Under the pieces are notes generated by a model, which worked only from the letters and a program-made list of their open reading frames with translations, searched no databases and had not been told where the DNA came from. This document shows, in pieces, positions 1 through 7,922 of a stretch of DNA of 64,000 nt. The stretch comes from an uncultured Chloroflexales bacterium. GTDB lineage: Bacteria; Chloroflexota; Chloroflexia; Chloroflexales; Chloroflexaceae. The DNA lies in NCBI GenBank assembly GCA_937902315.1, contig CALGUG010000059.1, forward strand, positions 186,001 through 250,000, read 5' to 3'. Position 1 is the stretch's first letter; the number at the start of each line of letters is the position of its first letter. The translations under genes were made by a program, and so were the position numbers.

Positions 1-407
1 CAGTTTAGGGTGGCGCCAAAGAAGGCAGCGATACCGACAAATGCGCCCAAAATTAAGGCGATACCGATCAGGACCTCGCCGAACGTCACCAACTTAGCGA
101 ACCAAGTGTACCACTCGTTGTTGAGCATAAACAGAATGAACTCGCGGTACCAGTCAAAGGCGATCGCCGGTTTACCGCTCTCTGGGATCGCAGTCGCATT
201 GGTCCAGAAGCCTTTCAGCGCCGTACCACCGTCCATCCAAGCTGGATTGCCCAACTTACCCCAACCGCTGCTGAGCCAGCTCCAGCCCAAGTAGAGGCGT
301 AAGATCGTCCAGAGCCAAGCGAAGCGAGTGGTGCTAAAGAGTACATGCGCGATCGGCGGGTCTGGAATGATCACTTCGCCCTGTTTGTTCACGATTTGTG
401 CTGCCAT
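1..407 (-). CDS. DoxX family membrane protein (partial, C-terminus beyond window)
   Basis: The ATG at 407-405 on the minus strand opens a frame that stays open to base 1, giving 135 residues of a protein cut by the window edge. The start reads MAAQIVNKQGEV. It is followed by a hydrophobic segment (FAWLWTILRLYLGWSWL), a GWGKLGNPAW motif, and a second membrane stretch after EWYTWFAKLV (GEVLIGIALILGAFVGIAAF). This order is typical of the DoxX/DoxD family, small four-helix membrane proteins; some are subunits of thiosulfate:quinone oxidoreductase, but most are uncharacterised. A purine-rich GGGAAG precedes the start. The family call is fairly secure; the substrate is not. Confidence 0.8.
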   Translation of the reverse strand, partial: MAAQIVNKQGEVIIPDPPIAHVLFSTTRFAWLWTILRLYLGWSWLSSGWGKLGNPAWMDGGTALKGFWTNATAIPESGKPAIAFDWYREFILFMLNNEWYTWFAKLVTFGEVLIGIALILGAFVGIAAFFGATLN

Positions 408-570
408 TGTCTTCCCTTCCCTCTCTCTATCGGTTGAATACCGCTATTCCCTGCTTCCTGAATGTATCATACTGTCTTTTTCGAATTATTGTTGAAATTT
501 TTCACAATTTTGCGTTGTTATGTGTTTACGCAGAATAACGGCTCTTCGGCGTCTCTCAAACAGGCTCTGG

Positions 571-576
571 TATAAT
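571..576 (+). promoter_or_regulatory. Extended -10 promoter TGG-TATAAT
   Basis: A perfect TATAAT preceded by TG and one base fits an extended -10 box; no good -35 is seen. It overlaps the first in-frame ATG (575) of the amine oxidase frame. Transcription would start near 583, so that ATG cannot be on the message. Confidence 0.55.
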
Positions 577-646
577 GCTCAAAAAAGCACAACAATATGA
601 GTCGCTTGAGCAGTGGACGAGAAGAGACAGTGGTGGAGTGGAGCGT

Positions 647-1912
647 GTGAAGCATTCAGATCAACACGAAGAGCATAGTATCGTCATCATCGGCGCTGGA
701 GCATCGGGTTTGGCTGCCGCTCAACGCCTGCGCAAAGCAGGTTACGAAGCGCTCGTGCTCGAGGCGCGCAAGCGGATCGGCGGGCGAATCTGGACCGATC
801 GCAGCCGCGCTCCGGTCGAATTTGGGGCGGAATTCATTCACGGTGAATACGCCACAACTTGGGAGATCGTGCGCGAACATCAGATCGAGGTACAAGCTTG
901 GAACGGGCCGCGCCATTATGCCTACGATGGTCGAAGACTGCCCGAAGAGCAAGACAAAGCCCTTAACACTCGCACCAACCAACTCTACAAGCTGATCGAA
1001 GATTATGAAGGACCAGAACAGAGCATCGATCAGGTGCTAGCGGCCAACTGCCAGCCCGACGAGCTTGCGCTCAGCTATGTTCAGCGTTGGTTCGCCAACC
1101 TCGAAGGGGCCGACACCAGTCGGCTCAGCGCCAATCGCATCGCCTATGAACATCGCGCCAACACGGCTGGCCCCAGCAACTTTCGCTTTGTCAACGGTTA
1201 CGATCAGATCCCCCAAGCCTTGGCGCAAGGTCTTGATATTCGCCTCGATAGCGCTGTCGAAGGGATCGAATGGAATGAAGAGGGCGCGACGCTTACGCTC
1301 GCCAAGGGTGGATGCATCTCGTGCAAGAAGCTGCTGATCACGATACCGATCGGTGTGCTACAAACGGGCCGTCCTAGTTTTGAACCTGCCCTGCCCGCCG
1401 AGAAACAACAAGCGATCCACGCCATTCCGATGGGGCACGTTACTAAAGTGATCCTTTGGTTTAAGCAGAGCTTTTGGGAGCCATTCGGCTACCTCAGCAC
1501 CAACGGCAAAGTTGCCACGTGGTGGCCGAGCGGAACGGCCGATCAACCAGCTCTGACCGGCTATACCGGCGGTTTGCACGCCTTAGCGCTCGATGCGCTT
1601 GAAGAATCGAAAGCGATTGCGCTCAGCTTGAGCGAAGTCGTCTCGTTATTTGGTGACCAGGCGCGCGAATACTTTTTGGGTGGCCAGCGCATCAGTTGGT
1701 CGAATGACCCTTGGAGCGAAGGTGCCTATACCTATTCGCAAGTTGGTATGGGCGATGCACGCGCCAAGTTAGCCGCTCCTGTTGCCGATACGCTCTTTTT
1801 TGCTGGCGAGGCCACCTTGACCAACGGGCACCTTGCGACCGTTCACGGTGCGATCGAAAGTGGTCGACGGGCCGCCGATGAGATTCTCTCTGCACTCGCA
1901 CATACAGTTTAA
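647..1912 (+). CDS. Flavin monoamine oxidase family protein (FAD-dependent)
   Basis: This is a predicted FAD enzyme that oxidises amines to imines or aldehydes. The N-terminal dinucleotide fold is clear: IVIIGAGASGLAAAQRL followed by a Glu ending strand 2 (LVLEARKRIGGRIWTD), the classic GxGxxG plus RxGGR motifs of the MAO/polyamine oxidase superfamily. The C-terminal FAD motif is LFFAGEATLTNGHLATVHGAIESGRRAA. GTG at 647 is chosen (421 aa) because GGTGGAG lies 8 nt upstream; the earlier in-frame ATG at 575 sits inside the -10 box. The gene is followed after 11 nt by a small conserved gene, suggesting an operon. The amine substrate cannot be deduced. Confidence 0.85.
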   Translation: MKHSDQHEEHSIVIIGAGASGLAAAQRLRKAGYEALVLEARKRIGGRIWTDRSRAPVEFGAEFIHGEYATTWEIVREHQIEVQAWNGPRHYAYDGRRLPEEQDKALNTRTNQLYKLIEDYEGPEQSIDQVLAANCQPDELALSYVQRWFANLEGADTSRLSANRIAYEHRANTAGPSNFRFVNGYDQIPQALAQGLDIRLDSAVEGIEWNEEGATLTLAKGGCISCKKLLITIPIGVLQTGRPSFEPALPAEKQQAIHAIPMGHVTKVILWFKQSFWEPFGYLSTNGKVATWWPSGTADQPALTGYTGGLHALALDALEESKAIALSLSEVVSLFGDQAREYFLGGQRISWSNDPWSEGAYTYSQVGMGDARAKLAAPVADTLFFAGEATLTNGHLATVHGAIESGRRAADEILSALAHTV

Positions 1913-1923
1913 GGGAAACAGGC

Positions 1924-2217
1924 ATGGACTTCAATAGTTTTAAGGCTTCTTTAGAGGCAAATGAGCCGCCAGCGGGATTAAGTCTCGCGCTGCAGGCGCT
2001 CTGGCACGATGGACGAGGCGACTGGACAGCCGCCCACGACTGCTTGCAAGACGATGAGAGCCGTGAAGGCGCATGGGTACACGCCTATCTCCATCGCAAA
2101 GAGGGCGATCTTCCCAATGCCTACTACTGGTATCAACGCGCAAGACAGCCCGTCGAGCGTGGCCCGCTCGAACAAGAGTGGAGCGAAATTGCGCGCAAAC
2201 TGCTCGAAGCCAACTAG
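1924..2217 (+). CDS. Conserved small protein of unknown function
   Basis: A 97-residue protein starts 11 nt after the amine oxidase stop, with GGGAAA before the ATG. It resembles a widespread uncharacterised family with an MDFxxFKxSL start, a PPAGLSxxLxALWxDxxGDWxxAH middle and an AWVHAYLHRKEGD motif near residues 50-62. The helical, Trp- and His-rich pattern resembles a degenerate TPR pair. No catalytic motif or signal peptide is visible. It is likely a cytosolic accessory protein cotranscribed with the amine oxidase, but no function is assigned. Confidence 0.75.
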   Translation: MDFNSFKASLEANEPPAGLSLALQALWHDGRGDWTAAHDCLQDDESREGAWVHAYLHRKEGDLPNAYYWYQRARQPVERGPLEQEWSEIARKLLEAN

Positions 2218-2371
2218 AAGCTGCCTAGCGTTCGTGCAAGATCGCGCAATAGGCCGCTGAAGAGAAGCGTTCGACACAACGAACGAGGCTAAATAAGCAC
2301 GCGAATGTGATATTACTGGCCAGAGGGCGACGCTGCGATGAGTCGCCCTTTGCTTTTGAAAGGACGCACCG

Positions 2372-3184
2372 ATGCGCCACCTGCTTGAAGTTACCTTCCG
2401 CAGCCCTCCGCCAGAACAGCAAAACCATTTCCCCTTCAGTGTGCCGAGTATCCGCTCGCTCTTCGGTCAGACGCTACGCTTTGAACAGCCCGTCTGCCTG
2501 TTTATTGGCGAAAACGGTTCGGGAAAATCGACCTTGCTGGAAGCGCTAGCCGTCGCGGTGCAGGCTATCACGGTGGGCAGCCAACATGTTGAGCACGATG
2601 AATCTTTAGAGAAAGGTCGACAACTGGTGCGCCAACTTAAGCTTTCTTGGAAAAAGCGCACTCATCGCGGCTTTTTTATGCGTTCGGAAGATTTCTTCGG
2701 TTATGCCCGCCACATGCAGCGCATGCGCGAGGAGTATGCCGAAGAGCTGCGCAAGCTTGAAGCCGAAGAGGGCCTCTCGCAGTTCGCGCGTAACCAAGCG
2801 CGTCTGCCGATCGTCTCGTCGTTGTATGGTATCGATCAGCGCTACGAGGCCGGACTCGACAGCTATTCGCACGGCGAAAACTACTTCAGGCTCTTTCGCT
2901 CGCGCTTTGTGCCCAACGGCCTCTACCTGCTCGACGAGCCGGAGGCGCCGCTTTCGCCCATGCGCCAGCTCGGGCTGCTGGCCCTGATCAAAGAGATGGT
3001 GGAAGAGAAGAACGCCCAGTTTATTATCGCCAGCCATTCGCCGATCTTGATGGCTTATCCGCAGGCTCAACTGCTCTCGTTCGATGAAGGGGCGCTGCGG
3101 CCGATCGCTTTCGACCAGATCGAGCATGTCAATCTGATGCGCGACTTTCTCAACCACCCACAGCGCTTTCTACGCCATCTCTAA
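2372..3184 (+). CDS. Predicted AAA/ABC-type ATPase (COG3910-like)
   Basis: A 270-residue soluble ATPase. Walker A is GENGSGKST near residue 50. A signature-like SYSHGENYF lies near 167, Walker B is LYLLDEPEAPLS near 187, and an H-loop IIASHSPIL lies near 223. This is the arrangement of single-domain ABC/SMC-like ATPases in AAA_21/COG3910, whose role is unknown. The segment between Walker A and the signature holds a short charged helical region (RMREEYAEELRKLEAEE). The ATG is preceded by AAGGA. There is no transporter partner beside it, so a repair or regulatory role is as likely as transport. Confidence 0.8.
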   Translation: MRHLLEVTFRSPPPEQQNHFPFSVPSIRSLFGQTLRFEQPVCLFIGENGSGKSTLLEALAVAVQAITVGSQHVEHDESLEKGRQLVRQLKLSWKKRTHRGFFMRSEDFFGYARHMQRMREEYAEELRKLEAEEGLSQFARNQARLPIVSSLYGIDQRYEAGLDSYSHGENYFRLFRSRFVPNGLYLLDEPEAPLSPMRQLGLLALIKEMVEEKNAQFIIASHSPILMAYPQAQLLSFDEGALRPIAFDQIEHVNLMRDFLNHPQRFLRHL

Positions 3185-3313
3185 GCCTGAGATCAGGCAA
3201 GTGATATTTTTCGCCATTGGGTCAGATAAGCGCGTTGAGGAAGAGCGATTTGGGTCAAGTCTTGTCGCGCTTATAACCGAATCGTTGTATCATAGAATGG
3301 TTTGGTTATAAAT

Positions 3314-3341
3314 TTGACACTTCCTGCGTTTAACGTATGAT
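3314..3341 (+). promoter_or_regulatory. Sigma-70 type promoter TTGACA-N16-TATGAT
   Basis: TTGACA at 3314-3319 and TATGAT at 3336-3341 are separated by 16 bases. They lie about 85 nt upstream of the ABC transporter ATPase gene. A TTATAACC/GGTTATAA inverted repeat (3271-3278 and 3304-3311) ends just before the -35 and may be an operator. Confidence 0.6.
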
Positions 3342-3426
3342 CGATAGCGGCAAGTAGTAGAGCGGCAGAACAACATGTCGCGTGACCCTTTGATGAGTGA
3401 GGGTGGGATTTAAGGATTGAAGGATA

Positions 3427-4374
3427 ATGGCTGAGACGGCAATTGTCGCCCAAGGTTTGCGTAAACACTATGGCGACACAATCGCAGTAGATGGTATCGA
3501 CCTTGAAGTAGCGGCCCATAGCATCTATGCACTGCTCGGCCCCAACGGCGCGGGCAAAACAACCACAATCAACATGCTGACGACTCTGGTGCCGCCCAGC
3601 GCGGGCAGCGCTCAGGTCGCTGGCTTCGACATCGTAAAAGCGGCCGATCGCGTGCGCGAACGGATTGGCGTAACCTTTCAAGATATTGTGCTCGACCGCG
3701 ACTTAACCGGACGTCAACTGCTCGACATTCACGGGCGGCTTTACCGTCAGAGCGCGGCCGAACGTCGCAAACGCATGGCGGATCTGGTCGATCTCGTGCA
3801 GCTGAACGATGTGATCGATCGACGGGTCAACACCTATAGTGGCGGCATGAAACGCCGTTTAGAGCTGGCGCGCGGTCTGATGACCGACCCCGAAGTGCTC
3901 TTCCTCGATGAGCCGACCCAAGGGCTCGACCCCCAAAACCGCGTTGGAATCTGGGAGTACGTGCGGCGCTTAAACAAAGAGCGCGGCCTGACGGTGCTGC
4001 TCACGACCCACTACATGGATGAGGCTGAAGAAGTGGCCCATCAGGTTGGCATTATCGACCATGGCAAGCTGATCGTTTCGGGTACGCCCGCCAGCTTGGT
4101 GAGCAACGAAGGCGGCGATCTGTTACGCATCACGGCCAGCGGCGATCTAGAGGCGGCGGCGGCCTGCTTCAGGCAGCTTCCTGTTGTGCAGAGCGCCGAA
4201 GTATCGCCCAGCAACAAGCAGATCGAAGTGCTGCTCGAACACGCCAACAAACATTTGGCGGCGCTTTTGGCTGCCAGCGCCCAAATCGATTTTCAAATTG
4301 AAGAGATTTTATTATCACGCCCTACGCTCGCTGATGTGTTTTTACGTTACACCGGCCGCGCGTTGCGAGACTAG
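3427..4374 (+). CDS. ABC transporter ATP-binding protein, DrrA-type (ABC-2 exporter)
   Basis: This is the 315-residue ATPase half of an ABC-2 exporter. The order is Walker A GPNGAGKTT (about residue 38), Q-loop TFQDIVLD (about 84), signature NTYSGGMKRRLELARGL (about 136), Walker B VLFLDEPTQGLDP (about 157) and H-loop LTTHYMDEAEE (about 191). A C-terminal ~85-residue extension is typical of DrrA-like proteins. AAGGAT precedes the ATG. The permease gene follows 18 nt downstream and the pair shares an upstream promoter. The substrate is unknown; daunorubicin-type drug, lipid or polysaccharide export are all possible. Confidence 0.9.
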   Translation: MAETAIVAQGLRKHYGDTIAVDGIDLEVAAHSIYALLGPNGAGKTTTINMLTTLVPPSAGSAQVAGFDIVKAADRVRERIGVTFQDIVLDRDLTGRQLLDIHGRLYRQSAAERRKRMADLVDLVQLNDVIDRRVNTYSGGMKRRLELARGLMTDPEVLFLDEPTQGLDPQNRVGIWEYVRRLNKERGLTVLLTTHYMDEAEEVAHQVGIIDHGKLIVSGTPASLVSNEGGDLLRITASGDLEAAAACFRQLPVVQSAEVSPSNKQIEVLLEHANKHLAALLAASAQIDFQIEEILLSRPTLADVFLRYTGRALRD

Positions 4375-4392
4375 AAAAGGCAAGGGTAGAAC

Positions 4393-5148
4393 ATGCACGC
4401 AACGTTCACGATCTGGTCGAAACATATGGCGAAGTTTGTGCGCAACGGCGAAGAATCGGTCGGTTTGGCGCTGCAATCGGTTCTGTGGGTTGTGCTGTTC
4501 GGTGTCGGTATGCGCGGCATGGTCGGCGAGATCAACGGCAGCGACTATATGTCGTATGTCTTGCCGGGCATTATCGCGCTCAGCGCCTTGGGCGGCGCGG
4601 CGGGCGGCGGCATCATTCTGCTCGACGAGCGCCTGCGCGGCATTATGAAGGAGTATCTGGTCGCGCCTATCCCGCGCCTGAGCATTCTGCTCGGCAACGC
4701 GGCCAGCACGGCCACCAAATCGCTGCTACAAGCGCTGGTGATGCTGATCGCAGGCTTGCTGATGGGCGCGCAGCTCAGCTTCAACCCGCTGGGCTGGCTG
4801 GGCGCGATCGTCCTGCTGATCATTTTTGCGATCGGCTTTGCGGGCTTGGCGCTGGCCGTGGCATCGGTGTCGCGCACGATTATGGGCTATCACGGAATGA
4901 TCTTCCTCTTCAACATTCCGCTGCTCTTCGCCTCGAACGCGCTCTATCCGATCGATGTGCTGCCGAGCTGGATGCGTTGGATCGTGCTGGTCAACCCGAC
5001 CACCTACCTGATCGATGCCATTCGCACTTTGGCCTTTGGCTCGCCAGCCAGCCTCTCGTTGTGGCTCTCCTTCAGCGTGATCAGCATCTTCACCGTCATC
5101 AGCATGTGGTTGGCGCTGATCGCCTTCAAGCGCTCGGTTCGCATGTAG
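4393..5148 (+). CDS. ABC-2 type transporter permease (DrrB-like)
   Basis: A 251-residue integral membrane protein with about six transmembrane segments. Examples are SVLWVVLFGVGM, the stretch after SDYMSYVLPGIIALSALGG, and WLGAIVLLIIFAIGFAGLAL. The sequence NPTTYLIDAIRTLAFG near residue 205 matches the conserved NP.TY..D..R region of DrrB/NodJ-type ABC-2 permeases. It starts 18 nt after the ATPase stop with an AAGGG upstream, so the two are cotranscribed and probably form a dimer of dimers in the cytoplasmic membrane. Confidence 0.9.
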   Translation: MHATFTIWSKHMAKFVRNGEESVGLALQSVLWVVLFGVGMRGMVGEINGSDYMSYVLPGIIALSALGGAAGGGIILLDERLRGIMKEYLVAPIPRLSILLGNAASTATKSLLQALVMLIAGLLMGAQLSFNPLGWLGAIVLLIIFAIGFAGLALAVASVSRTIMGYHGMIFLFNIPLLFASNALYPIDVLPSWMRWIVLVNPTTYLIDAIRTLAFGSPASLSLWLSFSVISIFTVISMWLALIAFKRSVRM

Positions 5149-5177
5149 CTTGCGACCCACTTCGCCTGATCTACGAT

Positions 5178-5219
5178 CACAAAAGCCATTCCGCCGAGCG
5201 CTGCGGGATGGCTTTTGTG
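5178..5219 (+). terminator. Rho-independent type hairpin after the ABC operon
   Basis: CACAAAAGCCAT pairs perfectly with ATGGCTTTTGTG across an 18-nt GC-rich loop, about 30 nt after the permease stop. The T-rich right arm provides the U tract. Confidence 0.65.
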
Positions 5220-5275
5220 TGTGCTATCGCTCATCATAAGGCGGAGTGTTCCTTTCCTCCCAGCCGATCCATGGC

Positions 5276-5295
5276 GCGTCCGCCTACGGCTATCA
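5276..5295 (-). repeat. Dispersed repeat core, copy 1 (minus)
   Basis: GCGTCCGCCTACGGCTATCA is the reverse complement of the TAGCCGTAGGCGGACGC core that recurs 14 times in this window, always between genes. It faces copy 2 (5495) across about 200 bp. Confidence 0.85.
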
Positions 5296-5494
5296 GATCG
5301 CCACCCTCCCATGCAGACGGTATCTCTGCCGCAAGCGGCAGATCGCCGCTGAACAGCGCCGCTCGCAGAAACACTGAAAGCATTGTGCCGCTTTGCCGAA
5401 GGCGAAGAATGAGCCGCTGAGAGTGAGGGAGAAGTGATTGAGTCGCTGTGGGGCGCGGAAAGATAGCACACTATTTCGAAGCTGACCCCGTTGG

Positions 5495-5550
5495 TAGCCG
5501 TAGGCGGACGCGCTAGGGAACGAATGGCAGCTAGAGCCTTGACCGCCAGA
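5495..5550 (+). repeat. Dispersed repeat, copy 2 (plus), longer element
   Basis: The core TAGCCGTAGGCGGACGC (5495-5511) is followed by a shared tail of the form GCTAGG..CGAATGG.AGCTAG..CCGCCAGAGG. GGCGG in the core and CCGCC in the tail are complementary, so a folded transcript or single strand is possible. Confidence 0.85.
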
Positions 5551-5635
5551 GGTATACGCTACGAGCTAGCAAGCACTGGAAAAGTGCAGGGCGCCTTTTC
5601 GCGTTCAGAATGCCTTAGATTGCCTCTCAATTGCT

Positions 5636-5664
5636 TGACATAGAACAATTGTTCTGTTATAGTG
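5636..5664 (+). promoter_or_regulatory. SOS-regulated promoter with LexA box in the spacer
   Basis: A consensus TTGACA (5636-5641) and TATAGT (5659-5664) are exactly 17 bp apart. The spacer contains the perfect palindrome AGAACAATTGTTCT (5644-5657), which fits the Bacillus-type LexA operator GAAC-N4-GTTC. Repressor bound here would cover both promoter elements. The next gene downstream encodes a DUF6504 protein, a family known from SOS mutagenesis loci. Confidence 0.8.
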
Positions 5665-5798
5665 ATAGCAGCAGAAAAGAAGCAGAGAGCGAACAGAATT
5701 CCCATTCTCAACCATACAACGCTCGTTTTGGTGTTGTTTGCTCGGTTATCCAACGGTCTTGAGGCGCCCTCAGATCGACCCAAACAAGAGAGGCTGAT

Positions 5799-6116
5799 AT
5801 GCACGGAGAGATGTTAGTCGGTGCAGGAAGTTGGGCTACAACACGTTATCGCAGTCGTTTGCAGGAGCTTTGGGCGCGCCTGAGTGCCTGGCTGCGGCCA
5901 AACGAAGCGATCGAGATGTGTGTTCAACGCTATGGCTACCAGCCTCAACACTTTCGCTGGCATGGCATTGTGATGCGGGTGGGGCATATCGAAAAGGTTT
6001 GGGAGGAAGTTAAACGCCAACAGGCCCGCCGCTACTTTCGCGTGCTTTGCCAGAACGGCCAGAGCTATGTTGTCTTTCAAGATCTCCGTCTGGGTGCTTG
6101 GTACATGCAGCGATAG
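5799..6116 (+). CDS. DUF6504-like protein, predicted SOS-inducible
   Basis: A 105-residue basic protein with a C-terminal half reading FRWHGIVMRVGHIEKVWEE, then RRYFRVLCQNGQSYVVFQDL and GAWYMQR. This matches my recollection of the DUF6504 pattern (F.W.GR.Y.V..I...W, a RYFRV core and a W.Y.R end). DUF6504 genes are often found with imuA/imuB/dnaE2 mutagenesis genes or near LexA boxes. Here no polymerase gene is adjacent, but the promoter about 135 nt upstream carries a perfect LexA palindrome. GAGAGG lies before the ATG. The DNA-damage role is inferred from that operator and the family; the biochemical activity is unknown. Confidence 0.7.
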   Translation: MHGEMLVGAGSWATTRYRSRLQELWARLSAWLRPNEAIEMCVQRYGYQPQHFRWHGIVMRVGHIEKVWEEVKRQQARRYFRVLCQNGQSYVVFQDLRLGAWYMQR

Positions 6117-6170
6117 CTAGTCAGGAGCCGTCAAACCGCACACTGAGCAGCGTTGTCGAAGGGAACAGAG

Positions 6171-7556
6171 ATGGTACCAGAAGTCACAAGAACGATGAAG
6201 AAGAAACAACCGCGGTATCTGTTATGGTACGACGATGACCCGCGCATCCCGACGGCTCAGAAGATCGCCGAGGCCATTGAAGCATACAACCGTAGCAAGC
6301 GCTGGAGACGCCACCCGAACCTTGTGTTGGTGAACGCGGCCGACCATGTCGAGCTAGAGAACCTCACCGTTCGCATCGCCTCGCACGTTCAGCGCAACCA
6401 CTTTTGGATCGGCTACGAAGATACGCAAAAGGCTAGCCAGCTCCAAACCGAAGCGCGAGACACGAGCGTAGCAGAGCAGGTAGAGTCGAGCCAAAGCAGC
6501 TTGGCCGAGACTCCCACCGCAAAAACGAGCCGCAGACGGCGCTCTAAAACGATCGATGATCTTGTTTTGGCGCGCGTCGCCGAGACGGTCGCAGAACCAG
6601 CAAACGAACAGCCTGCTCGCAAACGACGCCGCAACCTTAGTCCGCTCAGCGCCCAGCCGAGCGCGCAAGCTGCGCCAGCGCTTCCAGAGGCTGTAGCAGA
6701 GCCTGTTGTTGAAGCCGAGGAAGAACTGATTCCACCAGTAGTAGAAGCGGTTGCCGAGCCAGTGAGCGAGAAGCCCGCTCGCAAACGCCGCGCCAAGGCA
6801 GAGGCGATAGAAGAAGCTTTGCCGCCAGTGGTTGAAGCGGTAGCGGAGCCAGCGGTTGAAAAGCCAGCTCGTAAGCGTCGAGTTAAGGCTGAAGCGGCAG
6901 AAGAAGTCTTGCCGCCAGTGGTCGAAGCGGTAGCGGAGCCAGCGGTTGAGAAGCCAGCTCGTAAGCGCCGTGCTAAGGCTGAAGCGGCAGAAGAAGCTTT
7001 GCCGCCAGTGGTTGAAGCGGTAGCGGAGCCAGCGGTTGAGAAGCCAGTTCGTAAGCGTCGAGTTAAGGCTGAAGCGGCAGAAGAAGTCTTGCCGCCAGTG
7101 GTCGAAGCGGTAGCGGAGCCAGCGGTTGAGAAGCCAGCTCGTAAGCGTCGAGTTAAGGCTGAAGCGGCAGAAGAACTGCTCCCGCCAGTGGTAGAGGCAG
7201 TTGCCGAGCCAGCGGCTGAGAAACCCGCTCGCAAACGCCGTGCTAAGGCTGAAGCGGCAGAAGAACTGCTCCCGCCAGTGGTAGAGGCAGTTGCCGAGCC
7301 AGCGGTTGAGAAACCCGCTCGTAAGCGCCGTGCTAAGGCTGAAGCGGCAGAAGAAACTTTGCCGCCAGTGGTTGAAGCGGTAGCGGAGCCAGTGGCAGAG
7401 AAACCAGCTCGTAAACGCCGAGGCAAAACTGAAGTGCTAGAAGACGAGCAGCCCGAGACTGCTATGATGATCGAGATCCCTAAACGAGCTACTGGCAAGC
7501 GCAAAAGCTCAAAACTTGAAAGCCTAGCGCTTGAACAAAGCAGCCTGCCTTTATGA
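6171..7556 (+). CDS. Low-complexity protein with eight 30-residue Pro/Glu/Lys/Arg repeats
   Basis: ATG 6171 is preferred (461 aa) because AAGGGA lies 6 nt upstream; a TTG 18 nt earlier is possible. Residues ~10-85 form a small folded domain (LWYDDDP...PTAQKIAEAIEAY and VQRNHFWIGYED) of a kind I associate with uncharacterised Chloroflexi proteins. A linker with two NEQPARKRRR-like motifs follows, then eight near-identical units of the form LPPVVEAVAEP.VEKPARKR and R.KAEAAEE. Each basic KPARKRR cluster alternates with an acidic AEAAEE cluster. Such AlgP/histone H1-like tails often bind nucleic acid; that is an inference. The repeats invite slippage and copy-number change. Confidence 0.7.
   Translation: MVPEVTRTMKKKQPRYLLWYDDDPRIPTAQKIAEAIEAYNRSKRWRRHPNLVLVNAADHVELENLTVRIASHVQRNHFWIGYEDTQKASQLQTEARDTSVAEQVESSQSSLAETPTAKTSRRRRSKTIDDLVLARVAETVAEPANEQPARKRRRNLSPLSAQPSAQAAPALPEAVAEPVVEAEEELIPPVVEAVAEPVSEKPARKRRAKAEAIEEALPPVVEAVAEPAVEKPARKRRVKAEAAEEVLPPVVEAVAEPAVEKPARKRRAKAEAAEEALPPVVEAVAEPAVEKPVRKRRVKAEAAEEVLPPVVEAVAEPAVEKPARKRRVKAEAAEELLPPVVEAVAEPAAEKPARKRRAKAEAAEELLPPVVEAVAEPAVEKPARKRRAKAEAAEETLPPVVEAVAEPVAEKPARKRRGKTEVLEDEQPETAMMIEIPKRATGKRKSSKLESLALEQSSLPL
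6728..7447 (+). repeat. Eight tandem 90-bp coding repeats
   Basis: The 90-bp unit is repeated in frame about eight times with very high nucleotide identity, best seen by comparing 6840-6929, 6930-7019 and 7020-7109. The first and last units are the most diverged, as expected for an array growing by unequal exchange. Confidence 0.85.
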
Positions 7557-7583
7557 TGATACCAAGAGTTCGCTGGCAGTTAT

Positions 7584-7624
7584 AACAAAGCCCGCTATCC
7601 AATTGAAGGAAGCGGGCTTTGTTT
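7584..7624. terminator. Bidirectional terminator between convergent genes
   Basis: AACAAAGCCCGCT pairs with AGCGGGCTTTGTT. A T run follows on the plus strand, and the A-rich left side supplies one on the minus strand. It serves the repeat protein and the convergent TPR gene. Confidence 0.75.
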
Positions 7625-7629
7625 TGGGC

Positions 7630-7887
7630 TTAACCGTATTTCTGCTGCAGATAGCGCAGACCTTGTTGAGCGTAGACGTTATCGGGATCGAGCGCCAACA
7701 CATTTTCAAGCGCTGTCTGCTGATCCTCAAGGTCTTCGACTGCCCCGCTCAGCCAGAGCCAAGCTTCGGTATTCTCTTCATCGTACTCGACCACCTGAAG
7801 CAGCAGTTCACGGGCGCGCTCTAGATCGCCTTGTTGAACGGCCACCGCGCCATCGTAGAGCATTTGCGCAAGCTGTTGTCGATCCAT
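7630..7887 (-). CDS. Small TPR-like protein
   Basis: An 85-residue all-helical protein that is essentially two TPR units: AQMLYDGAVAVQQGDLERAR and TEAWLWLSGAVEDLEDQQTA, followed by a third helix pair ending ALDPDNVYAQQGLRYLQQ. A strong AAGGAGG precedes the ATG. It lies 35 nt after the xdhC stop on the same strand, so it is probably the last gene of the moxR-coxE-xdhC run. Protein-protein interaction is the only role that can be inferred. Confidence 0.8.
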   Translation of the reverse strand: MDRQQLAQMLYDGAVAVQQGDLERARELLLQVVEYDEENTEAWLWLSGAVEDLEDQQTALENVLALDPDNVYAQQGLRYLQQKYG

Positions 7888-7922
7888 AGTGCCTCCTTAC
7901 TTGGGGTGCAGTGCGAACTGGT

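Noticed and set aside
4485..5420. 311-codon frame overlapping the ABC permease in another frame
   Set aside because: Arg/His/Ala-rich and without motifs; it continues through the terminator and a repeat.
5559..5804. 81-codon minus frame over the SOS promoter
   Set aside because: It spans the LexA promoter and leader of the DUF6504 gene; no ribosome site or family.
6413..7504. Long Ala/Ser/Thr-rich frame on the minus strand opposite the repeat protein
   Set aside because: It mirrors the 90-bp repeats of the plus-strand gene, has no ribosome site and a low-complexity composition; the plus frame has a conserved N-terminal domain.
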